Shown piece by piece: positions 50,014 through 61,324 of a stretch of DNA of 64,000 nt (position 1 is its first letter; every line of letters starts with the position of its first letter). The notes beneath the pieces were generated by a model. That model had not been told where the DNA came from and ran no database searches. It saw nothing but the letters and a program-made list of their open reading frames with translations. Position numbers and translations under genes: made by a program. This stretch comes from Ricinus communis (Eukaryota > Streptophyta > Magnoliopsida > Malpighiales > Euphorbiaceae), in the NCBI RefSeq assembly GCF_019578655.1, contig NC_063263.1, forward strand, positions 17,669,001-17,733,000, read 5' to 3'.

Positions 50014-50940
50014 AGATCTGTTCATTTGTCGAGTTGGACCGTGACTTACTCAATTTTTTTTTTTTTTTTTTTTATGTAAGCCCGAGCTTGCAAGAGCCCG
50101 GAAAATTTCTAATTCTCATTTTTCCAGGTCCGAGCCCGATGATTAAATGGAAGTCCGGACCCAACTTGACAGCTTATAGTATTTTTCTTTTTAATTATTT
50201 TTAGCTTTCATATTAGATGAAATACATTAAATAACAACTAAAAGTAATAAAACAACAACTAAAAACAATAAAATGATAACAATACAAGTTATAAAATTTA
50301 ATTAATACACCAAATTTCAAATCAACTAAAACTAAAAAATTTAATTGAATATTTTCAATCACTCCAACAATACTAACTCTTACTGCCATAATTAACATTA
50401 AGTATGATATCGACTTCTCTTGATGACACTGTTGCAACTCAATTTCAATGCAACAAGAGGTGGAAATATAAAGCCTAATGACACAGCTGTAGTTGCCCTC
50501 GTAACTTGAAAACTGTCCAAATGTTGGAATCATGGTAAAGTAGTCCAAAGATCTCTTCATATGGTCAAAATATCAGCTTCAGTATTCTTCCCAAAGAGTA
50601 TGTAACCTAATACAATAATTGCAACATAAACTCCAACACAAAGAACAGTTGTAACCAGCGATACAAAGTTTACAATCTTGAACTGAGTTTAGTAGGTACA
50701 TTTATTTGACATTGTCATTGTGCAACAAACATTACCATCTTCGCCCAACAGCCCTACCCATTTGTGCCCATTAACAACAACCATCTTCTTTCCTATTTGT
50801 TTTTGTTTTCTTACGTTATTGGCTAGTTTGTCTTTTAAGTGAAGTGTGGAACTTTTTGTACTTTCTTTATTTTGATGGACAAAAGAAATTGATGTGTTTG
50901 AAGAAATGTCTGAGTGAGTTTTTTTCATAGTTTTGTTTCT
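50014..50940. mobile_element. Possible second hAT-derived fragment
   Basis: It begins TAGATCTGTTCATTTGTCGA and carries GCCCGAGCTTGCAAGAGCCC, both reminiscent of hAT element termini. Further right, a minus-strand frame (50928-50689) includes RKQKQIGKKMVVVNGHKW, loosely like the region around a BED-type zinc finger of hAT transposases, but the zinc-binding pattern is not intact. Identity is uncertain. Confidence 0.3.
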
Positions 50941-50944
50941 GTAT

Positions 50945-53900
50945 GTAAAAAAAAATTAAGTATTATAGTTAAAAATAAAAAGAGAAAAAAAGAAATTTTG
51001 AGTTAATATTTTCATTTAATTATTTTTAATACAACTCACTTGTTCTTAGAAAATGCGTCTAGTACACTCTCTTGAATGTGGGGTAAATCGACCACTTTTA
51101 AAATGTATGGGGTAATTTAGCTAAGAAAGTTCATTTGGGGTAATTTAGACTTCGCCAACAAGTTTATGGAGCAATTTGCTACTTAAACCAAAATATGAAT
51201 GATACAGAAAATAATGGAGAAGAATATAGGAGAGAGAAAGAGAATTCTTTGTTCTCCTGGCGAGAGAAAGAAGAGAGAAAGAATTCTAAGTTCAAATTTT
51301 GACTGGATTTGCAGAAATAAAATCTCAGGAATCTGTACAATTTATAGGTCCACATTGAGATGTGTCAATTTATAAATATTAAAGCTTTGTCCACATTTTC
51401 GTAGTCTAATGTGAAATGTTGGTCAAATTGTCGTACTTTTTGTATTTTTAAATTTCAGCCACGAATTTATGTAATCTTTTTGTTTTTTTAAATGATATTT
51501 ATGGTACTAAGAAGTAAATATTATGGATAACTAATTTTATCAGATATTTTACTCTTCTTCCCAGTCTAGAAAAATAAAGCAGATTAATAAAAAAAATTAA
51601 AAAGCAACTTAGGCCAGACTCTGTTTTATATTTTATATTATATTCAGTATTATTGGTGGGTTTATATCATAGTTTTATTATTTTATCATGAACATGAATA
51701 TCATTAGGCAGAGTCAAAACCTGACCATATGCTTACTTAATCTTGGCAAGTAATCATGTCAATAATAATGAAAATCATACCAGATTTCAATTTTATTTTA
51801 TGGTTCAATTTGTTTTAAGTCTGCAAGAGTTCAAGAATTTAAAGTTATCATGGTGAATATAATAAAATTTTAGCTACATGATTGATAAAGTATAATGTTA
51901 GATATACATGCATTAAATAAAAATAAACATGTGGTATGTATCATTAGCCCATTAATAATATTTAAATTCATCTTATTATCCATTATAAAAGAAACAACTA
52001 TTATAAGTCCATAAAATATTAATCACCTTCTTAATTAGGCCAACTTAAAATCTAGTTTGGCTCACTTTTCTTATTAAAAACAGCACGTGCTTAAAAAGAA
52101 TGGGATCTACTATTACATTACCTAGAGAAAAGATTAAGTGAAGATTTAATTGCAAATAATTTCCTAGAGTGGGTCATTTTCAATTACATGTATGCACTAC
52201 AGAAAAAATCCGTACCAGGGAAATCAAGGGTTACATTTCCTACTCTAGAAATGAGCTCTGTGTAAAACTTGAGAGCCAGTTTGTTAATATCACTGACTGT
52301 TAAGTGGGACGTTCTGATGGTGGAATCCTGAGCTACTTATTAAGGCATTCTCATAACAAAATAAACAAACAAATTGAATTCACTACAAAAATTAGACAAA
52401 AGACGTACATTAATGTATAACTTATAATTGATATAGCTACCCCAATTACTTACTCATTCAAAACTAAGCAAAGAATTCTTTCTTGATTGGAGATATAATT
52501 GTCAAGAATTCTAAAAGAACTTGACCTCCTCCATAGGAAGTCACCTTATGATATAACTCCAAATTGGAGGGGACAATTTTACATAGAAACGAAGTAATTT
52601 GTTAATGAAAATGCCTACATTAACTATTTATATATTCTTTTAAATCTCTATTTCAAATACATCGTAGCTAGATTGATGATTACCCGGCATGATTATTTTC
52701 AAAAGTGTAACAATAGAGATGGATCTTCTGAATCCACTCCGATGCTTAAATCAGAAATTTAAAAAATATATAGAAAAAATATAACAATAAATTAAATGTA
52801 AGATAAGATATGGATGATGTAAGTGAAACACTTTTATATATTGCTCGGCTAGTCCTAGTTTGTATAAAAATAGGACTTGCCTCCTCGTTTATAAGATGTT
52901 GGTAGTCTTTTATCCAAGTATATATGACAGAATGAGCTATCACCGGAGCATGTTGTTCAAATTCTCTTAATTGCTCAGGAATTCTTATCCTATATGGTGT
53001 TTAATATATCTTTTTGACTATTCTCTCTTTAATTGCATATTCAACCCAGAAGACTTGAGCTATTATTTTGAAGGGTTCCATCAATAGTTAATGATAAAAA
53101 AAATTAGAATAATAAATATATTGGATTTTATGAATAAATCACTAAACGGTGCAATTGAAAAATATCCCTGACTCAAGTTACAAAGCCAGTGGTAAGAAAA
53201 TTGAGAAACTGGTCCCCTCATTCCTGGGAATTAAGAAGAAGTTCCTTTTGTTATGTTCAATGGAGGTTTGAACTTTAGAAATGAATGCTTAAACTCGCCC
53301 ACCAAACTCTGGGGTCGGTGTCAAACCCTAATCAACTCTCTGTAAAATAAGGGCAAAATAGCCTTAGGAGTCAAAGCATGTGCCTTATATTTCCACGTGG
53401 GAAAGAACAGAGTCGATATAGAAAGTGTCTTTTTAGACTACCGACCATTTCTCAAATGTTCTGTTGAGATTTTACATATCTTTTATTTAGCCCGCCATTT
53501 GAACACGGGGGTGCATGCCATTTAGACATGGAACAAGTGTTTCCTTTGCTTTTATTTAGCATTTTGTTGTTCACATTGTTTAACATAGACTTTTGTCAGA
53601 CTAACTCATTTAAGGAATACATTGGGAAAAGAAAGAAAAAAGGAATATATATATATATATATAATTTAGTCAAACAAATTCAAACAATCAAATTTTTCAC
53701 ATGCAAAAAGATGTTTTCGAAATTTATCTGAGAGTTTGATTGTAAGATCATTTTCATTGTATTTTATTAATTGGATAAATTAAATTTTTACATATGATTT
53801 ATCTTTTAAACTAATTACTTATAGTTTCTAGTTTCACTCTCTATTTTATTAAAAAATAACTCAATTCAATTTATCAAAAAAGGTCTAAACGTTATAACAA

Positions 53901-54985
53901 TATTTTCTATTTCATTTTTTTATTTTTATTAATAACACTATAATTTTATTTAACAAAAAGAAAGACAAAGATAGAAAAATAATTTAATAAAATTAATCTT
54001 TAAGTGTCATTTTCTCCTGCTTCTGTTTGAGGAGCTAAGTTTTTTACTCTTAAAAATTATAACAAGAGGTTAATTTAAGAGGCTATTGACTTTCTATTTT
54101 AAAGAATGAGGTGAATTTATTTATTTTTTATTTATAAAGAAATAATTATTTTTTATATTTATTATAAAAATAAAAATTCATTTAATATACATGAATTGAC
54201 TCAAAATTGATATTTCTCATTTTTAAAAACAAACTTTCTTGCTTCTCGATAGAATAACGAGGATGATCTTGTACAACTCATGTTTCTTTCAACAGGAAAG
54301 TCAAATAAGTCAATAGGTTTTACAACATTGTAAGCTGCACCGTGAGAATATAACTTTTAAAAAGAAAATTCATTATAAGGTTGCATCCAATCGGGATAGA
54401 AAAAATAACTCAATAATTAAATGAGTAAAACAAAACGGTGTAATATTTATAGATGTAATTATTGAATTGTTAATTTTGTCTGGTAATAAATAAATAAGGA
54501 ATAATGAATAATGATTATTAGTAGTTAAATATATAAGTAATATAAATATTTTTTTAAACAAAATAAGATATAGTTTGTTAATAGATAAAGATGGTTTTAA
54601 ATCAACTAATAATGAAAAGATGATGAAATTATTTATTTTGTTTTTAATCTTCTTTAATCTAAAGGTAGGAGTTAATCAAAATGCACTGCAGATAACTTAA
54701 TCACTATTTTTTTAATAATAAAACTCCTTAATAAAAACGCATACTAAATAATGAAAAGAAAAATCAAGTACTAGTCCCTTAAAATATATATATATATATT
54801 AATTTTTAAGATCTAAAATATTTTTTGATATATATATTTAACTTTTTATACATAACATTTTTATTTTGACATGTATATTTATTTTTGACATATGTGATTC
54901 AAGTTTATGTGTAATTTTATAGTTTTTCTATTAATTTATTGATTCATAAGTTAACTTCTTATATAAACATTGACTATAATTTTAT
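50945..54985. other. Spacer, no gene supported
   Basis: A direct, diverged similarity exists between 49110-49195 and 51080-51195 (GGGRTAATTTRGAC, then CTACTTAAACC), suggesting transposon debris. The patch at 53180-53530 is GC-richer and carries a palindromic G-box TTCCACGTGGGAA. No coding signature. Confidence 0.4.
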
Positions 54986-54989
54986 AAAA

Positions 54990-55483
54990 TAATATATTAA
55001 TTATATTTTAATATTATATCAATTAATAATAGTTTTCTAATCAGATAATGATATTAATTTTATTCTAAAAATAACATATTAATTATATTTTAATATTATA
55101 TTAACTAATAGATTACTTTTATAATTAAATAACAATTCTAATTTCAAAAATTAACATTTTAAATCATGTTTTTAATATTATATTTAATAATAAATTAATT
55201 TTTTTAATTATATAATAAATTTTTAATTTTAAAAAATAATAATATCAATTATATTGATAGTATTAATTTATATAGTACTAAAGTTAATTAATAAATATTT
55301 ATAAAATAATTTTATATTATTATACTAATAAAATTAAAAAAAACATTTAAATATAGTTAGTTTGTTATTACTTTCTAAAATATTATAAATTAATATCAAA
55401 TAATAAAAATTTATTAAATTATAAACTTAATTTTATAATTAAAATAATAAAAATGACCGTGTAATGCACGAATACACGACTAG
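54990..55483 (+). mobile_element. Possible non-autonomous Helitron, 3' end
   Basis: The right end has a small GC hairpin CGTG-TAATG-CACG (55458-55470), then ATACACGA, then CTAG (55480-55483) followed by T. This matches the Helitron 3' layout of hairpin, about 10 nt, CTRR, and insertion before T. The stretch to the left is AT-rich with a repeated AATTATATTTTAATATTATA unit (near 54995 and 55081). The 5' TC end was not located. Confidence 0.35.
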
Positions 55484-56729
55484 TTAATAATAAACTTACT
55501 ATCTCCTAGAATCGCTATTTATAAATACAAATAAACTCAAATCCTTCATAATCTGTGAAAACTTTATCGGTTTTTTAAGAATTTTAAAATTTTAGTCAAT
55601 ATAACGATTTGCTTTAATTTAATCGTAAATTCAATAAACTTTTGTCAACTAAAATACAAGTCATTGTGATAGTAAGAAGATCTTCCAGTAAAACTACTTT
55701 AAAATCATATATTTGGGATCAAATAAAATTTATAACTATGAGAAGGTTATAATTTAATGGAGATTTGAGTACTAAATATTTTTTTAGACTTAGTACTTAA
55801 TTTTGTTGATAAAATAATAGAAACTAGAAGTAAAATATGTAAATATCTTATCATATTATATAAATAAAATTGATGAAATAAAACAATACAAAATATAACA
55901 TAACATATATTTTTTTTTAAAATTATATATAAAAATATTACTATATAAAAAAATATTTTCTTAAAGCATGATTTAAAAAATATATAATTTATTACATTAG
56001 AGAGTTTGTTCATATTTATAACTGATCTAAATTAAAACCCTATATAGAAAGGTTTTACTATATATGTTAATTCTAGTTAATAATTTTATCTATAAGAATT
56101 GGAAAATCTCAAATTTAAATATATTGTATCTAACATTATTTATTAGATGTAATATTTATATTGGTTGAATTATTTATTAAAATATAAATATAATAAATAA
56201 TTAATAATATTATATGTTATTATATAATTGACATGATAAAAATAAATATACTTAAAAATATTTTACAATAATATCTGATAATTAAAAAACTTTGTTTCTA
56301 TGATAAATATAAAATAAATTAACTATTCAACTATTTTAGGGTGTATATAGTTGCAAGAAGTAAGCATTTTATGAAAAAACCTGCTGATTCGGTCATATCA
56401 ACATCGCTAGTTGCCGGCCAGCTACCATTCCTTATAATTTTGATGCTCTGGTTAGAGCTGAGCTTCAATGAAATCTTTTTAATTGCTAAGGCGTTCCATA
56501 AATGAAAAGATAAAACTTATATTATATAGTTGATATATCAAATTGCTATGTATAAATACAAATTTATATTAAATAGTTAATACATTAAATTGCTATGTGC
56601 AAACAAAACTGGATTTAGAAATCCGATGTACAAATAGCAAATTTTTTATTATTTGTATACATATAAGTATTCTATATTTTAATAATTAAAATTTATTATT
56701 TAAAAATAATAGTTTATTATATTATTAAT

Positions 56730-57167
56730 TTAATATAGCAAATGGAGATAAAAGTTCTTTCCACGTATAAATTCAATGATTGAATTTCTTTTGGGAAAAT
56801 CTTCTTCTATAGATATGTTCCCGAAATAATCGGCTAGATAAATTTGTGGGCAAATCTTCACCGTAGGATTGACTTCAAAGAGATCACATGCACGGTCATT
56901 TGCAGGTCCCACGTTTTCACCATAAGATTTTGGCCACATTCACTTGCAAAGCAGCAGCTGATCTCGGATTCTGAGGCGTTGATTTGTTCTTATTAGTTGC
57001 TGTGATTGATTGATTGATTGCTTTGTATGACGATGATGATTCCCATGTCCAGTCTGTGATGATGGGTCCCTCTGTTTCACGATCAGCTCTGATGGATTAA
57101 GGTAGTCAACTTTCTCATACCCATAATTATCAGTTACTAAAAAAGGGACTCCTTTTATCTCAATCAT
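56730..57167 (-). other. 146-codon minus-strand frame split by a single TGA; unrecognised
   Basis: One reading frame runs 57167-56940, meets TGA, and resumes immediately with ATG at 56939, ending at 56730. The two halves (75 and 69 codons) begin MIEIKGVPFLVTDNYGYEK and MWPKSYGENVGPANDRACD. Composition is richer in G+C and in charged residues than surrounding spacer. I do not recognise the protein. It could be a relic gene, a promoter or leader region, or chance. Confidence 0.2.
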
Positions 57168-58479
57168 CGCACTGTTATAAGTCAGAATTAGGCGTAGGCA
57201 GTGGCCGATTTCACAAATTCAAATATGTCAACTGATTGATTCAAAAAAAAAAAAGAAATATATGTCAACTGCATTCCTAATACTACTTTTATTATTATCT
57301 AACTACTTAATCTTAAAATTACAAAGGAAAAAATATTTAAATTTTGATGGTTTAGTTAATTTAATTATTTTTAATTTTTAATTTTTATTATAATATATAA
57401 GATATTTTCATATACATTTTTATAAATTTTTAAATTTTCTAGTAAACAGTTAAAATTATTTAAAAATATAAATACATGACCAAATATTTATAAGATTAAT
57501 CTGCATGTCTTAGCTTAATACATTAATACTAAAATTGTTTTAATATAATGACTAAACTAATAGCTAATATATGTGATCAAAATTTGGCTAATCAAGAATT
57601 TATTTTTTGTTTTTTAATTTATAAAATCATCATCTAACTATTTTACTTTTTTAAGAATGTAGAAGAATAATAAGTTAGTAACTATAATAACTCATGCGCA
57701 GAAAACCTTCGAATTTTAATCTCCCTTCACATTTTAACTTAGTCGCTGAAACTTCTCGATTTCTCAAATAAGGTTATGCTACTCGAAATATTCACGCAAA
57801 TACATAAAACTTTGCAAAACAATGATTACTAGTAATTATTCTTTTCTAAATAATAGAACTAATATAAATAATAAATTTTATCCTATACAATAAAATATAA
57901 TTTAAAGATAAAGATTTTATTTTAAATAAGTAGAGGATATAACTCTAAATAATAAAGGATTGGCTTATGCCCATATCTATAAATCTGCTGACCTTGATTT
58001 CTAATTTGCCCCTTAAGTTATATTACAGAGATTTGTAATGCCCAACTTACCAACTAAATATTAAAATAATTATTTTTCTAAGAAAGCTTCCCCTTAAGTG
58101 AAACTCATAATTTCTTTTTTCAACATTGAACTTCACCCTCAGTGATATCTAATAAGTTTGAGCAGGATTTGCTTTAGATGTGTAGATTCATTTCAATTTC
58201 AATTTGTGAACTTGATGGTTCCTTCAAGTTTCTTCGCAGTTTTTATATTTGCCAAACTCTTTCATTATCTTTGTATTTTTAAGATTTATTAATCTCATTA
58301 ATATGTTTAGATTTTTTACAATTTTAAAATTTACTTAAGTCTTTAATAAAATTTCAGTTTAAAAATATGAAAGTCTTCTTATCATCAAATTTTCAGTTTA
58401 AGACATTTGATGGTGTTTATTAAATTTATACAGTTTTTAGACTTGTTTAGATTTTTTAAACAATATTTCAATTTATAGA

Positions 58480-58690
58480 CATATCGGTCTCATTAAATTT
58501 CAACTTATAGACTTGTTGTTCTTTATCAAATTTCAGTTTATAGACTTATTAGTCTCATTAAACTCTAGTTTATGGACCATTGATCTTATCAAATTCCTGC
58601 TTTTAGACTTTTTAGTCTCATCAAGCTCTAGTTTGTAGATTTGTTAGTCTCTTTCATATTTCAGTTTATAGATTTAATGATTTCTTAAAA
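58480..58690. repeat. 37-38-bp minisatellite with TTTATAGACTTRTTAGTCTC core
   Basis: Units of the form AGTTTATAGACTTRTTAGTC plus TCATTAAACTCT recur about 5-6 times with much divergence. Weaker related units reach left to about 58330. Confidence 0.65.
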
Positions 58691-60959
58691 ATCATCATTT
58701 TAATAACTTCTAGACATACATACCTATGTGGTTCAGTAGGGGATTTCTTTTTTTGCAGTTTTAAGAATATTTAAATATTTGAATACTATTTTATTAATTT
58801 AAATAATAAATCAGAGATATAGCACATAATAAATATTACATAGAGATTTTTTTTTCTTTTCTTTTATTATGGTTGACTCAAATATGAAAAAACTCTATCT
58901 TTTTTTCTTTCACTCACTACCCGTAAGATCGGGACACTCTAATATTATATTAGAAATTGAATTAATTAATTACAAACACTTTCACATGCAATAATATAAA
59001 ATCCAATGAGTACAAAAATTAATTTGATTGTTCTTTTAGGCCTATATTATGATAATGAGACAATAAAATTTCATCTATCACCAATAATATTTTATATTAA
59101 ATATGTAGTCAAAAAATAGATAAATAAAAGAAAGGAGCAAATGTGTCCATGACTATTGTGAAAGTTTATTCTCTAACATATAATTGATCTATAGGTAAAA
59201 AGTTATAATGATTCTATTTCTAATCCATATTTCAAATAAAATAAAATGGTAATATGAAAAATGATACTAATATGAATAAATAAAACTTAACCACTCCATA
59301 TATAAGATTAATAGAACAGATAAATAGTATAGAAAGGGCATTAAAAATAATTATGAGAAAGATATACTTACCACAATAGAAAACAAAAAATGAAAACCCA
59401 ATATAATCAAGTTGTTGATGAAGGAGACGGAATCGTTATAAGAGCCTCATGGTTATTGCCTAGAGGCTTCTTCATGTAAATGCCAATAATGTTGCACCAT
59501 GAATTATAAAATAAATCAAAACCTAAAAAGTTATTACATAGGTAGATGATTATCATGGAGATGCTTAGTATTAATTAAATAGATAGATTCTTATAAGCAA
59601 GAATCTGTATATGGAGATGAATTTATTATTAAATGGTACTATCAAACTATATAATTAAAATGGTACATAATTAATTGGACAAGTCCAATTAATTATCAAT
59701 ATTTATCTTGTAGTTACTATAGTAAATATTTTTCAATGGTATAAAATTATTGGACTAAATTCATTTCCATATTCTTTTAGTTACACATTTTTAATATTTA
59801 TTAAGTACTTGACAGCCCTTTCAGACTCTCTTTAATCCCATCTCAATGTGTAAAAAGCCTATGAAAATCAAGGGAGTTCAACTTGTTCACCTATCTCATT
59901 GATGTCAATTTTCAATTCTTTTTCTTTTCCTTTTCCTTTCAATCCAATATATAATTACTAACAAACACAATAAACGGTAGGATGGATAATGGTGTTTAAA
60001 ATCAACAGTAAATGTATAAATTAATGTCACAATACAGAAAAATTATTGTATTTTAATTTCTTTCTTTTTTATATATGAAAATTTAATGAGTAACGAGTTA
60101 TATTCATTTTTTTAGATTTATCATAAAAATAAAATTTCATCTAATGCAATACAAAAATAAAAATTTGAACTCAAAACTTTCAACTTAAAAAATTAATCGA
60201 TTTTACTATCTAAAATTAATAAATATTAATTTAAATTTTATAATAATATCCATTTATGAAAACAATAATTACATAATATAGGGTGGCTAATAACATCAAT
60301 ATAATACTACTTGAATCGGTATTATTTATTGACAAAAAGGAAAAAGTAACTCTATTATTCCTTGATAACTCCACCAATAACGAAATGAAATGAGAATTTG
60401 AATGGGATATAAAAAGTAAATATTTAATTATTTTAACTTGATTCATTATAACTTACAGTATTAACATTAGACCTCAAAACTTATAAATAAATAAATAACA
60501 ATTAAATAATTAATGCTTAAGCTTTTTCTTTTTTTAATGTTAGTAATTTTGTTTGATATACTGTTAAAGGATTTCATGGTTAACAACCTTACACTATATT
60601 CTTGTTGACCCTTCCATGCTTATAGTAAAGTTGGTTCAAAGTAATATATATGTATATACTATCATTTTCCGTTGACCCTTCACTAATATTTTTGTAACTG
60701 ATAAATCATTTTTCTTTTAAACTCCTCATGACCCAAAAAGTTACTAAAGTAAACAGTATTTTACTGTTTAATACAGTAAGAACTGAGATTAAATATGTTT
60801 ATTCCTTAAAAAGAGAAAAGCTTAATCAGATGTTAGGCTCGAAGATAAGCAGAACAAAGACCAAAATAGCATAAAAGGCCAAAAGAGTAGGCACTTAGCA
60901 GGGTGGCCACTGCAAATCCGCCGGATAAAACAGGAAATACAGAGTATAATACGACACCG

Positions 60960-61324
60960 TTTCCACATGAACGTCAGCAATAGTACACCATTATCCTTTT
61001 TTTAAAAAGAAAAAGAAATAAGGGAATTACTGTCATAAACCTGCAGCTCTGCACTGCAGCAACTCCAAACAAAACGCAAAGCCCCTCTCTTTCTCTTTCT
61101 CCCTCTGAAAAAATAAAATAAATAGCAGTTGTTGTGTAGCTGTTGTCTGGCGCATCCCCATTTTGAAAATCTCTCCCTCCAGTCCTTTCACACACTACTT
61201 CTCCTTCTTATAATATTCAACTCTTCTTCTCTCCTTTCGCTTTCTCTTATATAAGTACTCCTCCTGTTTTCTTGTTTCTCGAATTCTTGTTTCAGAGAGA
61301 AAGAGAATCGGAAGTAAAAAAGAA
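60960..61324 (+). promoter_or_regulatory. Promoter and 5' UTR of the SOSEKI gene
   Basis: A TATA box TTATATAAG lies at 61248-61256, about 75 bp before the ATG, with a weaker TATAATA at about 61209-61215. CT-rich tracts (near 61084-61105 and 61190-61245) resemble plant Y-patch core promoter elements. A short leader of about 40 nt is expected. The ATG at 61325 has the context AAGAAATGGCG, close to the plant optimum. Confidence 0.55.

Larger units (their letters stand above)
55490..60950. other. AT-rich spacer upstream of the SOSEKI gene
   Basis: Apart from the split frame near 56.7-57.2 kb and the minisatellite near 58.5 kb, nothing could be assigned. The last few hundred bases should include distal SOSEKI promoter sequence. 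Confidence 0.45.

Noticed and set aside
51080..51195. Possible inverted arm of another Mutator-like element with 49110-49195
   Set aside because: The two segments are in direct, not inverted, orientation, so they do not define one element.
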